From Spirochaetales bacterium (GTDB lineage Bacteria > Spirochaetota > Spirochaetia > Treponematales > Treponemataceae), in contig JAQXNX010000010.1 of assembly GCA_029098225.1 (NCBI GenBank), forward strand, positions 62,001 through 126,000: 64,000 nucleotides of DNA. Direction: 5' to 3'. The translations under genes and the position numbers were made by a program. Positions 7,695 through 18,700 of this stretch are shown here, piece by piece. The notes beneath the pieces were generated by a model, which had not been told where the DNA came from, did not search any database, and saw only the letters and a list, made by a program, of their open reading frames with translations. How positions within the stretch are numbered: position 1 is the first letter of the stretch; the number at the start of each line of letters is the position of its first letter.

Positions 7695-9139
7695 TGAAAG
7701 CCGACAAGCTTTCTTTTGAATATAAAGATTCCAGCGAAGGAATTCATGATATCAATTTTGAAATCAACAAAGGCGAAGTAATTCTGCTTACCGGAAACAG
7801 CGGCTGCGGAAAATCAACTCTGCTTAAATGTTTAAACGGACTGATTCCCGCAATTACTGAAGGCAACTTGTCCGGCGAGCTTTTTATAAATGATAAAAAC
7901 TACAGTACACTAAAAATGCACGAGCTTAACCGCGAAATTGGTTCTGTATTTCAGAATCCCCGCTCGCAGTTTTTCACAGACAATACTACAAGCGAGCTTG
8001 TTTTCCCTATGGAAAATTACGGTTATTCAAAAGAGCAGATGCAGCAAAAGCTCAGCGACCTTGTAAAAACCTTTGGTCTTGAAAAGCTGATGGACAAAAA
8101 CATCTTCCTGCTTTCAAGCGGCGAACGCCAGATGGTAGCCCTGGCCTCTGCCCTCACGATGGATCAAGAGGTCGTTCTTTTTGATGAGCCTTCTGCAAAT
8201 CTTGATTATGGAAATGCAATGAAGCTTGGACAGATTATCAGCTGGCTGAAAGATCGTGGAATTTCTGTAATAATTGCAGACCACCGTTTTTACTATCTGA
8301 ACGGAATTATTGACCGTGTTTTCTTTATGGATAAAGGAAAGCTTAATATTTACGACAGCGAAGAGGCCTTCAAAAAAAGCGGTTATGATACCCGCAGCTT
8401 TAATATTTTTTCACTGGATGTTCCTTTTGTTGAAAAACTCCCTGATTCAGAAAAATCAGTTTGCGCAAGCATAGAAAATGCAGAGTGGAAAAATATTTTG
8501 AAGGATGTAAACCTTCAACTAAAAAAAGGCGAAGTTACTGTTCTTGTGGGAAACAACGGAGCCGGTAAGACAACACTTGCAAAGCTTTTGTGTAAAAGCA
8601 TTAAGCCTGACAGCGGAAGTGTAAAAACAGACGGACTTCCATTCTTCATTATGCAGGATCCGGATTATCAGCTATTTGGCACTTCCGCAGAAAACGAACT
8701 ATCGTTAGTTAGGAAGGATCCTGTAAAAATCAATGAAACTCTTGAATATCTTGGGCTTGCTGAATACAAAGACGCTCATCCATTCGAATTAAGTGGCGGA
8801 CAAAAACAGCGTCTTCAGATTGGTATGGCCATGCTTTGCAACCGCGAGCTGATTGTTTTCGATGAGCCTACCAGCGGTCTTGATGTTGCTTCCATGCAGA
8901 AGGTTTCAAAAGAAGTTATAAGTCTTCGTCAAAATGCTGGAGTTCTTGTAATTTCTCATGACTATGAATTTATCCGCCATGTTGCAGACAGAATTGTCTT
9001 TCTGAATGACGGAAAAATTGAAAAGGATTTTATTTTATCTTCCCAGACTCTCGGGGAGCTGAATGAAATCTTCTTAAAAATGCAAAAAGAATCAGCGGGT
9101 GCTGATCAAATATTTAAAAAGGAGCGTAACTATGCGTAA
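7679..9139 (+). CDS. Double ECF ATPase (second)
   Basis: A 486-residue chain with two ABC ATPase domains. Domain 1 has Walker A GNSGCGKST, QNPRSQF, a signature LSSGERQM in place of the usual LSGGQ, Walker B VVLFDEPSANLD, and IADHR. Domain 2 has GNNGAGKTT, MQDPDYQLF, LSGGQKQR, IVFDEPTSGLD and ISHD. The altered signature of domain 1 (Gly to Ser at the third position) may lower activity at one of the composite ATP sites. The start at 7679 is favoured by GGAGG six bases before it; it overlaps the T gene by 16 bases. It lacks the repeat-derived linker of the paralogue at 5492. Confidence 0.92.
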   Translation: MVQKIMKADKLSFEYKDSSEGIHDINFEINKGEVILLTGNSGCGKSTLLKCLNGLIPAITEGNLSGELFINDKNYSTLKMHELNREIGSVFQNPRSQFFTDNTTSELVFPMENYGYSKEQMQQKLSDLVKTFGLEKLMDKNIFLLSSGERQMVALASALTMDQEVVLFDEPSANLDYGNAMKLGQIISWLKDRGISVIIADHRFYYLNGIIDRVFFMDKGKLNIYDSEEAFKKSGYDTRSFNIFSLDVPFVEKLPDSEKSVCASIENAEWKNILKDVNLQLKKGEVTVLVGNNGAGKTTLAKLLCKSIKPDSGSVKTDGLPFFIMQDPDYQLFGTSAENELSLVRKDPVKINETLEYLGLAEYKDAHPFELSGGQKQRLQIGMAMLCNRELIVFDEPTSGLDVASMQKVSKEVISLRQNAGVLVISHDYEFIRHVADRIVFLNDGKIEKDFILSSQTLGELNEIFLKMQKESAGADQIFKKERNYA

Positions 9140-9737
9140 ACTCAAAATTAAAGATGTAGTAATGACCGCCTTGCTGACGGCATTATATATGGTCTTCTAC
9201 ATGCTTGCCAGCTGTATCACCATGGTACTTGGACAATTCGGTCATGCAATCAGTCCTGGAATCTGCGGATTTTTGACTGGAGCTGTAATGTTCTTTGTTA
9301 CCCGTAAGGTTGGAAAATTCTTTCAGTTTACAATCATGCAGGCAATCTGTATGTTGATTTTCTCTATCATGGGAGCCGGTTATCTTCCATGGCTTATTAC
9401 TTCCATGGTAGCCGCTGTAATTGCAGACTTCATTGCTTCCCGCGAAGAAAAGCCTGCAGTCTGGAAGGTAGCTGTTGCATCTGGTGTATATCATGTTGGA
9501 CAGGCCTGGGGTTCAATTGTACCAAGCTGGTTCTTCCTCGAAAGCTATAAAGCCGAATGGATTGGCCGTGGTCAGACACCAGAAGCTATGGATCAGATGA
9601 TTCGCTTTACATCTGGCTTTATGGGAGTAGTTTCTACCCTGATTGTTTTTGTCCTGGCCTTTGCCGGAGTATTCCTCGGCTGGCTGATTTTAAGAAAGCA
9701 CCTAAAAGAGAATAAAAAAGTAGAACCAAATACATAA
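9132..9737 (+). CDS. MptD-family ECF transporter S component (second)
   Basis: A 201-residue membrane protein starting MRKLKIKDVVMTALLTALY and ending with a basic LRKHLKENKKVEPNT tail, as in the other S components here. About five or six membrane helices, with conserved small-residue helices such as GICGFLTGAVMFF and SIMGAGYLPWLITS. The start at 9132 follows AAGGAG and overlaps the end of the double ATPase gene by eight bases. It closes the ECF part of the operon. The substrate is unknown; operon mates suggest an iron or metallophore-type solute, by inference. Confidence 0.85.
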   Translation: MRKLKIKDVVMTALLTALYMVFYMLASCITMVLGQFGHAISPGICGFLTGAVMFFVTRKVGKFFQFTIMQAICMLIFSIMGAGYLPWLITSMVAAVIADFIASREEKPAVWKVAVASGVYHVGQAWGSIVPSWFFLESYKAEWIGRGQTPEAMDQMIRFTSGFMGVVSTLIVFVLAFAGVFLGWLILRKHLKENKKVEPNT

Positions 9738-9766
9738 TATACCTCCTTAGGGACTGTCAATTTTAC

Positions 9767-9836
9767 GTCATGCTGAACTTGTTTCAGCATCTCATGTATG
9801 TCTGATACAGAGATTCCGAAACAAGTTCGGAATGAC
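9767..9836. repeat. Intergenic palindromic repeat, two facing hairpins
   Basis: GTC, then hairpin ATGCTGAA-CTTGT-TTCAGCAT (9770-9790), CTC, a spacer, GAG, then hairpin ATTCCGAA-ACAAG-TTCGGAAT (about 9812-9832), GAC. It belongs to the same family as the copy embedded in the ATPase gene at 6300-6362. It lies between the ECF genes and the exporter-fold genes in the same operon direction and may act as a weak attenuator or RNA-stability element. Confidence 0.75.
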
Positions 9837-9892
9837 ATTGGCAGCCCCTTTTTGAGGAATACATTGAAACACTGTTTTAATAAGGAGTTACT

Positions 9893-11689
9893 ATGAAACA
9901 AAAATCCAACCTGCCCTTTTTGATTCGTTCAATGGGGCCATTCAAAATCACAATGGTATTCAGCATTATTTTTGCAGCCTTTTCTGCTGTGGAAAATATT
10001 TATGCTTACACCTACGTTTACAAAATTGCCCAGGAGCTTATTCTGAATGCGGACAATATAAAATCTGTAAATGCCGGCCTTCTTGCAGAATATGGCAAAG
10101 GCATTGTCTTTGCCGTATGTGCCGCCTATGGCCTTTACGGCATTTCTCTGCTTTTCTCGCATATCACAGCCTTCAATACAATCATGCGCCTCAAGCGAAA
10201 ACTGATAAAGCATATCGGAACCTTGCCGGGCGGCTTTCATGATTCTAACCCCAGCGGAAGTCTTCGTAAGCTGATTGAAAAAAATACAGACGCAACCGAA
10301 ACCATGATGGCCCATCAGATTCCAAACACAACCATGTCCATCGTGCTGCCTGTTGCCTTTGTTGTTTTTATGTTCCGTTACAGCGTCCTGCTTTCTGTTG
10401 CCTGCCTTATTCCAGTAATCATAGGCTTTGTGCTTTTGATGGCTATTATGATGGGAAACGGCGGCGAGTTTGTTCATAAATATCAGCAGGCTTCAAAAGA
10501 TATGTCTAACGCGGCTGTTGAATATGTGCGCGGGATTCCGGTTATGAAAACCTTTGGTCAGACGGCTGATTCTTTTTCCCGCTACAAAAATGCGGTCAAC
10601 GGCTTTTGTGATTATGTTTACAAATTTGCAATTTCCATGATGACGGCCGACAGTCTTTACAACACTGCCATCAACAGCGTTTTTTACGCTCTGGTTCCAA
10701 CGGCTCTTTTTCTTTTCAATAAGGGCGGAAACACAATGAACTTGATCTGCTCCTTTGTCTTCTTTGCTTCGATTATTCCAATGGAAGTTACGATTCTCAA
10801 GCGCATTATGGGAAACTCTTCTGAATCAATTATTGTTGATGAAGCTATGGAAAGTCTTAAAAAGATTTTAGATGAAAAGCCAATGGAATACAGAGGAAAT
10901 GCAAAGCCTGCAAACTTCACTTTCAATTTTAAGGATGTAAGCTTCCGTTATGCAGAAAATCTTCCGTTTGCTTTGGATGGAATTAATCTTGAAATACCTG
11001 AGGGAAAAACTACAGCTCTAGTGGGAATGTCCGGCGGAGGAAAAAGTACTATTGCTTCTCTGGCGGCCCGCCTCAGGGATGTCACACAAGGCCAGGTTTT
11101 GTTAGGTAGAGTAAACATCAAGGACATCAGTGAAAAAGATTTGAATGATTATATCAGCATTGTATTCCAGGAAAACAGTCTTTTGAAAATGAGCATAGCA
11201 GATAATGTTGCCCTGTATAAACCAGAAGCCAGCCGCGACGAAATTTTACGAGCTCTGCACCTGGCCCAGTGCGATGACATTCTTGAAAAGCTCCCGGATG
11301 GAATTGATACCATGTTCGGCTCAAAGGGAGTTTATCTTTCGGGAGGTGAGATTCAGCGAATTGCGATTGCCCGTGCCATCCTCAAGGATTCTCCTGTAAT
11401 CATTCTTGATGAAGCAACAGCCTTTGCAGATGCAGAAAATGAATATCTGATTCGAAAATCCTTTGAAGAGCTTTTAAAAAACAAAACCGTTATTATGATT
11501 GCCCACCGAATGTCTACCGTTCGCAATGCCGACAAAATCTGCGTTATTGAAAACGGCAAGATTATTGAAGAAGGAAATCATGACAGCCTTATGAAACTGA
11601 AAGGAAAATATAAAAACATGGTCAGCGAATATTCAAAGGCTGTCAGCTGGAAAATCGGAAAAGAACACAAGGAGGCAGTTCATGCTTAG
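9893..11689 (+). CDS. ABC exporter-fold half-transporter, IrtA/YbtP-like
   Basis: A 598-residue half-transporter: a six-helix membrane domain (about 15-310) followed by an ATPase domain with Walker A GMSGGGKST, signature YLSGGEIQR, Walker B ILDEATAFADAENE and switch IAHRMS. The AFADAENE D-loop and the membrane-domain word FSHITAFNT recall YbtP/IrtA-type proteins. Those have an exporter fold but import ferric siderophores. GGAGTT precedes the ATG. It overlaps the next half-transporter gene by eight bases, so the two form a heterodimer. Co-transcription with ECF genes and the fusion at 15727-19005 imply that they work with the ECF module. Confidence 0.88.
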   Translation: MKQKSNLPFLIRSMGPFKITMVFSIIFAAFSAVENIYAYTYVYKIAQELILNADNIKSVNAGLLAEYGKGIVFAVCAAYGLYGISLLFSHITAFNTIMRLKRKLIKHIGTLPGGFHDSNPSGSLRKLIEKNTDATETMMAHQIPNTTMSIVLPVAFVVFMFRYSVLLSVACLIPVIIGFVLLMAIMMGNGGEFVHKYQQASKDMSNAAVEYVRGIPVMKTFGQTADSFSRYKNAVNGFCDYVYKFAISMMTADSLYNTAINSVFYALVPTALFLFNKGGNTMNLICSFVFFASIIPMEVTILKRIMGNSSESIIVDEAMESLKKILDEKPMEYRGNAKPANFTFNFKDVSFRYAENLPFALDGINLEIPEGKTTALVGMSGGGKSTIASLAARLRDVTQGQVLLGRVNIKDISEKDLNDYISIVFQENSLLKMSIADNVALYKPEASRDEILRALHLAQCDDILEKLPDGIDTMFGSKGVYLSGGEIQRIAIARAILKDSPVIILDEATAFADAENEYLIRKSFEELLKNKTVIMIAHRMSTVRNADKICVIENGKIIEEGNHDSLMKLKGKYKNMVSEYSKAVSWKIGKEHKEAVHA

Positions 11690-13400
11690 TATATTAAAAA
11701 CTCTTACAAGAAACGGCCGCCGTGCAATTTATAAATCTTCAGTCTGGCTTGCAATTTTCCAGATTGTGGCAATGCTGCCTTTGATTTTGATTTATCAGAC
11801 AATAAGCAAGATGTTCGCTGCCGGTACTAGTGGGAATAAAATTGATGTTTCTTATCTTGTGCTTTTTGGAATCGGAACTCTCCTTGTTCTTGCCCTGTAT
11901 TTTGCCTATAGAAAAATGTACAAGGAAAAATATCTTTCAGCCTCTAAAGAAAATCTAACCTTAAGAATGGGAGTAGCCGACAAGCTTCGCCGTCTGCCCG
12001 AGAGCTTCCTTTCCAAGCATGATTTGAGTGACCTCACTTCTACAATCATGGATGATATCGGAATTATCGAAGGCGTTCTTGCAAATCAGCTGACAGAGTT
12101 TATCGGCGGATTTATTGGAATTGGTGTAACAGTTATCGCTCTCTTTTTTGTGAATGTAAAGATGACTCTTGCCTTGTTTTCTGTACTTCCTCTTGCCGCT
12201 CTTGCAATGGCTCTCTGCGATCCTATTTCAGGAGGAACTCATCAGAAAAATCGAAACTTAAAACTTGCTATTACAGACGGCATTCAGGAATATCTGGAAA
12301 ACATAAAGGTTCTTAAAGCTTCGGGAAACATTGCAAAATATCAGAAGGGGCTTGAAAAGAAAATGAAACGCCTCGTTCCAAATCTTGTCCTTTTTGAGTT
12401 TCTTTCTGGTATGAGTGTTTCAACAGCCTACAATGTTCTCAGAATGGGAATTGGTGTAGTTGCGATTGTGGGCGCCCGCCTGCTTGTTACAGGGGAAATC
12501 AGTGCAGCGGTTTACATTATTTTCATGCTTTTTTCTGTCTGGGTTTATGAACCTCTTTCTTACACATGCGAACATCTTGGTGCTGTTATTGCTTCTAAGG
12601 TGGCTTCAAGAAGAATTAAAAACATCAGAGACTATCCAGAACAATCTGGTTCTGCTGAGGTTGAAGCAAAGAATTATGATATTGAGTTTAAGGATGTGAG
12701 TTTCTCTTACAACAAAAATGATAAGCCTGTTTTACAGAACGTTTCCTTTACCGCAAAGCAGGGAGAATACACAGCCCTTGTTGGTGCTTCAGGAAGTGGT
12801 AAATCTACAATCTGCCGTCTTGCAGCTCGCTTCTGGGATAATGATTCAGGCGAAATTTTAGCAGGCGGTCAGAATATAAAAAATGTCGCACCGGAAAATC
12901 TTTTTAAGTTATTTTCAATTGTATTCCAGGATGTAACACTTTTTAATGATACAATCTACAACAATATTCTGATTGGTAATAAAAATGCCAGCCGCGAGGA
13001 AGTTTTGAAAGCAGCTGAAATGGCTCAGTGTATGCCATTTATCGAAAAACTTCCTGATGGAATTGATACAGTTCTTGGAGAAAACGGACATACCCTAAGT
13101 GGTGGTGAACGTCAGAGACTTTCAATTGCGCGGGCACTTCTAAAAGATGCTCCAATAGTTCTTCTTGATGAAAGTACCGCCTCAATTGACCCTGAAACAG
13201 AAACAAAGATTCAGAACGCAATTGAAAAACTAACTAACGGTCGTACGGTTTTAATGATTGCACACCGCTTGCGTTCAATCGTAAATTGCGACAGAATTAT
13301 TGTACTGGATGAAGGAAAAGTTGTCGGTAACGGCACCCATGATGAACTGATGAAGAATTGCGAAGTTTATAAAAAACTATATAATCTTCAGATGGAATAA
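11682..13400 (+). CDS. ABC exporter-fold half-transporter, IrtB/YbtQ-like partner
   Basis: 572 residues: six-helix membrane domain, then an ATPase with Walker A GASGSGKST, signature LSGGERQR, Walker B LLDESTASIDPETE (Ser replaces the common Ala after Glu) and IAHRLR. The catalytic Glu is present. It partners the product of 9893-11689, whose gene overlaps its start by eight bases. The direction of transport is not proven by sequence. Import is favoured by similarity of the partner to siderophore importers and by linkage to ECF parts; drug export is the alternative. Confidence 0.88.
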   Translation: MLSILKTLTRNGRRAIYKSSVWLAIFQIVAMLPLILIYQTISKMFAAGTSGNKIDVSYLVLFGIGTLLVLALYFAYRKMYKEKYLSASKENLTLRMGVADKLRRLPESFLSKHDLSDLTSTIMDDIGIIEGVLANQLTEFIGGFIGIGVTVIALFFVNVKMTLALFSVLPLAALAMALCDPISGGTHQKNRNLKLAITDGIQEYLENIKVLKASGNIAKYQKGLEKKMKRLVPNLVLFEFLSGMSVSTAYNVLRMGIGVVAIVGARLLVTGEISAAVYIIFMLFSVWVYEPLSYTCEHLGAVIASKVASRRIKNIRDYPEQSGSAEVEAKNYDIEFKDVSFSYNKNDKPVLQNVSFTAKQGEYTALVGASGSGKSTICRLAARFWDNDSGEILAGGQNIKNVAPENLFKLFSIVFQDVTLFNDTIYNNILIGNKNASREEVLKAAEMAQCMPFIEKLPDGIDTVLGENGHTLSGGERQRLSIARALLKDAPIVLLDESTASIDPETETKIQNAIEKLTNGRTVLMIAHRLRSIVNCDRIIVLDEGKVVGNGTHDELMKNCEVYKKLYNLQME

Positions 13401-13408
13401 AATAAATA

Positions 13409-13435
13409 CGGTGGTTGAGCTTGTCGAAACCACCG
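13409..13435. repeat. Hairpin with GAGCTTGTCGA core
   Basis: CGGTGGTT-GAGCTTGTCGA-AACCACCG. The same 11-base core with a different but again self-complementary stem occurs at 27209-27233. It sits between the half-transporter stop and the TetR start. A TTG-initiated extension of the TetR frame runs through it and is probably not used. Confidence 0.75.
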
Positions 13436-13453
13436 CAAAACACGGAATGTTTT

Positions 13454-14089
13454 ATGGCACAAAGAATTATTGGAGTTTCAAAAAGACTTATAGACACTGC
13501 GGGCGAAGAGTTCTTAAAAAACGGATTTGAGAACTCTTCAGTCCGCACAATCGCCCAAAAAGCCCAGACTTCTCCGCGTGCCATTTATACCCGCTTTGAA
13601 AATAAAGAAGCCCTCTTCGAAGCGGTAATAAATCCAGCATATTCAGATTTTATGGAGCTCTTCAAAAATGACAAAATAATTTACTGGGAAAACGCAGAAA
13701 AAGGCCGCCTCCCCGAAAAGCCGGAAGAATACTACATAAAATATCTGGACTTTGCCTATAAGCACAAAAAACAATTCCAGCTTCTGCTTACCTGCGCAAA
13801 AGGCAGTCGCTACGAAAGCTTTACAGAAAAGCTTGCCCAGCTGGATCTTGATTATCTGCAGACTCACCTGCCCCGCGTTCTAAGTAATCAGAAAGATTTT
13901 TCAACTGATTTGCTTAAAAACTGGGGCATCAGCGACTCTTCCCGCAAACTCTTTTTCGAAAGCATAACTTTTTCTTTTTACCAAAATCTTTTCATTCCTT
14001 TTATCAAAGAAATGACTTTTGAAGATGCTAAGGATTATATAATCAAGCTTACACAATTCTATTCTGCAGGAATCACGACGATGAAATAA
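13454..14089 (+). CDS. TetR-family transcriptional regulator
   Basis: 211 residues. The N-terminal DNA-binding domain reads DTAGEEFLKNGFENSSVRT then IAQKAQTSPRAIYTRFENKE, the standard TetR helix-turn-helix. The C-terminal domain is ligand-binding and unassigned. The start at 13454 (MAQRIIGV) is chosen over an upstream TTG inside a hairpin repeat. It is the last gene of the plus operon and its 3' end overlaps the convergent half-transporter gene by 17 bases. It lies between the two operons that carry GTTAGTNNNNACTAAC operators. It is the closest candidate for the protein that binds them, but no motif links the two. Confidence 0.85.
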   Translation: MAQRIIGVSKRLIDTAGEEFLKNGFENSSVRTIAQKAQTSPRAIYTRFENKEALFEAVINPAYSDFMELFKNDKIIYWENAEKGRLPEKPEEYYIKYLDFAYKHKKQFQLLLTCAKGSRYESFTEKLAQLDLDYLQTHLPRVLSNQKDFSTDLLKNWGISDSSRKLFFESITFSFYQNLFIPFIKEMTFEDAKDYIIKLTQFYSAGITTMK

Positions 14090-15734
14090 TTCCATTCTCT
14101 ACTTTGTAAACTGCATCGGCATTTTTGATTGTATTCAATCTGTGGGCAATTACAAGCAGCGTTTTTCCTGCACAAAGCTCATCTATCGCTTCCTGAATAT
14201 AAGACTCATTATCGGCATCAACGCTGGCTGTTGCTTCATCAAGAATTATAATCGGAGAATCTTTCAAAATACATCTGGCAATAGAAATACGTTGAGCCTC
14301 ACCGCCAGAGAGACTTGCTCCACCCTCACCTATTACAGTATCAATTCCAAAGGGCAGTTTTTCAATGAAGTCCATACAGCGGGCTTTTTTAAGGCACTCC
14401 AAAACTTCTTCCCTGGTGGCAGACGGCTTTCCCATTCTCACATTGTTATAAATTGTATCTTTAAACAAATAGACTCTCTGAAATACAACAGAGATTTTAT
14501 CCATCAGATTATTCAAAGGTACATTTCGAATATCACAACTGCGTATTAAAATGCTGCCTTCTTTAATATCCCAGAATCTTGTAAGAAGATTTGCAATTGT
14601 ACTCTTTCCACCTCCAGACGGACCAATTAAAGCAGCCATTGTTTTCTGAGGAATCTTGAACGAAACGTTTTTAAGAACAGCTTCTTCTTCATATGAAAAA
14701 GTAACATTTCTATATTCAATTTCCGGCACTCCCTCTGGACACTTTTCAGGAATCTTTTCTGTATCAACTTCATCCAGTAATTTCAGATTAAATAATTCTT
14801 CCATCCTGTTCAAACTGCTGTTCATAACGGCAATTCTTGTAACCTGAAGATAAAGATTTCTTACAGGCCGGAAAACTCCAAATGAAAAAACACTGATTCC
14901 AAGAGTCTTAAATAAATCAATTTCTCCGCCTTTATAGAGGAAAAGGCCAAGCACCACAAGAGCTGCAATTCCTATAATATTTATTGATTCTATAATTCTC
15001 AAACCTGGAGTTACTTTTTTTTCAAGATCAATACATTTATCTTTTGTATTAATAAATGCTTTATCCAACTGATTTGATTCTGAATCAAGCATATTATAAG
15101 ATTTTATGACACTCATTCCTTCTATATATTCCAGCACATGTTCAGAAAGTTCTTCATTTACCTGCTGCATATTGTCAGCTTCTTTCTGCTCGTTTTTCAT
15201 ACAGATATTTCCGGCAACAATAATTAAAAGCGTTACAAGTAAAGTCAGAACGCCAAGATAAGGATGAAGTAAAAACATAAAAACAAGAGTCAAAGCCTGA
15301 GAGCCAGCATCTGCTGCAAAATCTGCAATCATATTCATACAGTTGCTTTCCACATATTGCATATCATTTGAAAGAACTGTACTGATTTTTCCAATATTTC
15401 CGTCAGAAAAAAATCCCATAGGAAGCTTTTTGAGTCTGTCGCCGAGCTTTATTCGAAGAGAGGCAAAAACTTCATAACCCGCTATAGACTGGAATCTGTC
15501 TGCAAGGTATCTGAATAAAACCTGCCCCAGCAGACAAAGAATTAAGATTCCTCCAATCATCCAGACCTTTCTATAATTCATTGTTTTCTGGAACAATTCT
15601 TTGATTACAAAAAGGCTCATCATATATGGAAAATAAGTAAAGAAGGAATTCAAAAATGAAAAGAGATAGGCAATTCTGATTTTACCTTTGTACTTGTCTG
15701 CAAGCTTAATAATTCTGCGAATCTGTTTAAGCAT
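14073..15734 (-). CDS. ABC exporter-fold half-transporter
   Basis: 553 residues: a six-helix membrane domain and an ATPase with Walker A GPSGGGKST, signature LSGGEAQR, Walker B ILDEATASVDADNE and IAHRLN. It is the last gene of the minus-strand operon, overlaps the end of the fused ECF/exporter gene by eight bases, and must pair with the exporter half in that fusion. It resembles the IrtB/YbtQ-type partner and the product of 11682-13400. The C-terminus is short, ending soon after the ATPase core (VENGIISSS). Confidence 0.88.
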   Translation of the reverse strand: MLKQIRRIIKLADKYKGKIRIAYLFSFLNSFFTYFPYMMSLFVIKELFQKTMNYRKVWMIGGILILCLLGQVLFRYLADRFQSIAGYEVFASLRIKLGDRLKKLPMGFFSDGNIGKISTVLSNDMQYVESNCMNMIADFAADAGSQALTLVFMFLLHPYLGVLTLLVTLLIIVAGNICMKNEQKEADNMQQVNEELSEHVLEYIEGMSVIKSYNMLDSESNQLDKAFINTKDKCIDLEKKVTPGLRIIESINIIGIAALVVLGLFLYKGGEIDLFKTLGISVFSFGVFRPVRNLYLQVTRIAVMNSSLNRMEELFNLKLLDEVDTEKIPEKCPEGVPEIEYRNVTFSYEEEAVLKNVSFKIPQKTMAALIGPSGGGKSTIANLLTRFWDIKEGSILIRSCDIRNVPLNNLMDKISVVFQRVYLFKDTIYNNVRMGKPSATREEVLECLKKARCMDFIEKLPFGIDTVIGEGGASLSGGEAQRISIARCILKDSPIIILDEATASVDADNESYIQEAIDELCAGKTLLVIAHRLNTIKNADAVYKVENGIISSS

Positions 15735-18700
15735 TTTTTCCTCCCTTTTTTGATTTTGCTCTGTTGTCTATTTCCCAATTATCTGCATTAACAGAAAGCT
15801 TATAGAGTTTCTTAAAATACTCACTATTTTTCATAATTTGCTTTGCAGAGCCTTCTTCAACGACGCGACCATCTTTCAGCAGAACAATTCTGTCCACATT
15901 TTTCAAAGCACTTAATTTATGGGCAATGACAATTACTGTTTTATTTTCGATGATTTTTTCGATTGCCTGATTTATCTTTTCTTCATTTTCAAGATCGATA
16001 GAAGAAGTCGCTTCATCTAAAATGATAATTGGCGCATTCTTCAAAATTGCCCGAGCAAGTGCAATTCTTTGTCTCTCTCCACCTGAAAGTCTTTTTCCGG
16101 CATCACCAGCTTTTGCCATATAACCACCGGGAAGCTTCTGTATAAACTCATTGCAGGAAGCAATGGCCGCTGCCTCTTTTACCTCATCATCACTTGCAGA
16201 AGGTTTTCCTATTCTGATATTTTCCATAATGCTTCTGTTGAAAAGGAAAACTTCCTGAGAGACAAAAGAGATTTCGCAGTTCAGGGCATTTAAACTAAGG
16301 TCAGTAATATTTTTTCTTCCCACAGTAATAAGACCGCCATCCGCATCATATTGATGGGCAATAAGTCGGGCAATTGTTGATTTGCCGCTTCCAGATTCCC
16401 CTACAATGGCCGTCATCTCACCGCCCTTTGCAGTAAAACTTACATCTTTTAATACTTCTTTATCTTTATATGAAAAATGAACATTTTTGAAAGTGATTTC
16501 TGTACTATCAGATTTCGCACCTTCAGCCACTTTTGAAAAATCATCTGTACCTTCCTTCAATGGAGTTCTGTCCAAAACTCTTTCAAGAGCTTGAATCTTA
16601 TAATTCACCTGTGTCATGGAAGCAAGAAAAGAAAGAGCCCTTAATAGATTTCCTCCGGTTGCAAGTGAAAGACATATAATCAAAATTAATTCAGCAAGTG
16701 TAGCCTGCCCGCTCATAACAGCAAGAGAGCCAAGAGGCAGGGTAAATAAAAGCATATTCGGAAGCAGGCTTGTATAAAGAGCAATCCAAGGCCAGCAGAC
16801 TTTATACCAGATAAGGCTCAGCTTTTTATAATTCAAAACGCCGGCTTCATAGTTTTTATAGGATTCATCCTGATAATTAAATACCTTTACAACTTCCATT
16901 CCATTTATGAATTCGATAATCGAATTGTTCATTCTTTTGGCAGCAGCAAAATAACCGCCCATTCTCTCAGTTCCATCTTTATACATTTTTGTCATGCATT
17001 TTAAGCCGATTGGAATTACGATTATTGAAGTGAGGGCTAAAAGCCAGTTTATCTGAAACATAAACACAATTACGATTACCGAAACAAGAAGATTCGAAAG
17101 TCCTTCAGGAATAGCATGAGCAAGAATGATTTCTATACTTTCAATATCATCTGTAAATATTTTTTTTAAAGCTCCGGTTCCAATCTGTCTGATTGTTCCT
17201 AACGACTGTTTGTTTAGTTTTTCCTTCAACTGGATTCTGATTTCTTTTAAGGTGTTAAAGGCTGCTATATGAGAAAACGAAAGCCCCTGAGTATACAGAA
17301 AAACATTAAGAAGACCGCCTCCAAGAATTCCACCCAAAAGGATTGCAAGATTTTTCAAACTGAACGAAAGTCCATTAAGCAGACCGTCAGTTATTTTGTA
17401 AATTGAAAGATAAGGAAGTATGCTTGCCAGAACACCAAATACCATACAAAGAATTGAGGCATAAAAATATTTTTTATATTTGCCCATGCGGTTTATCAGG
17501 CGAACAATTGAAGAAGAATTGTCTCGTTTTTGTGTAAAGGCCTGGTCACTCTCTGTTGTAAAAAAATACTTTACTTTTTCAATTCCTTCTTTATCCAGCG
17601 GATAAGCAGAAACAAGACGGCCTCGTTCAAGATGTACAACATAGTCGCAGCAGTTTAAGATAAGCTCCAAATCATGGGTTATAATTACAGAAGCTTCAAC
17701 TTGTGAATCTGTTTCTTTTACTAATTTGGAAAATCTTTGCATTCCTTCATAGTCGAGTCCGCTTGTAGGTTCATCATAATAAATGACTTTTTTGCCGGAA
17801 CAGAGAGCCGAAGCAATTGCAACTCTTTGCTTCTGACCTCCGGAAAGTGAAGAGGGGTGTCTGTCTTTAAAACCTTCTATACCAAGTTTTTTGAGAACTT
17901 CACAGGCCTCTTCATCGCTTACCTTACTGTTCAGTTTTAATTCTTCGAGAACCGAATCACGGAAAAGCTGATGATTTACATCCTGCATTACCATAAAACT
18001 TTTTTCAGCCCGCTGTTTATCACTCAAAATCTCATTATCCAGGGCAATTGTTCCATTTGATTTTAGGGTGCCGCACAAAGCTTCAGCCAGAGTACTTTTT
18101 CCTGTTCCGTTATCACCTATAAAAGCAATCACACTTTTTTTAGGAAGCTTTAAATCATCAATATCAAGAATTGTTGAGGTTCCTCTCTGGCAGGATAAAT
18201 CGCTTATTGAAATTGCACTTTCAAAATGGCTGGCAGAAATTGGTTCGGCAGTAATTGAATTAAGATTTGTCGTTCTAAGTCCTAGCTTATGTAATTCTTC
18301 TTCGCTAAGCTCTTTCATTTCTTCATTCGTAAATTCTCTTTCAATTTTTCCATCATTTAAATAAATAAAACGGTCTGCAAGTTCCATCAAAAAGTAAAGG
18401 CGATGTTCAGAAACAATAATTGTTTTTCCTTCCTGCTTTAATTTTGTAAGAATTTGCTGAAGGCGATTTATTGCTTTTTTATCAAGATTTGAAGTAGGTT
18501 CGTCCATTACAAAAATGTCAGGCCTCGCTGTATAAACTGAGCCGCAGGCAATCTGCTGTTTTTCGCCACCGGAAAGTTCAAAAAGGCTTCTGCCAAGCAG
18601 CGGGCGAATTTGAAAATCATTCACTGTACCTTCCAGCTGTGCCTTCATTTTTTCTTTACTCATGTTTTGATTTTCACAGCCAAAAACAAGCTCACTTGTC

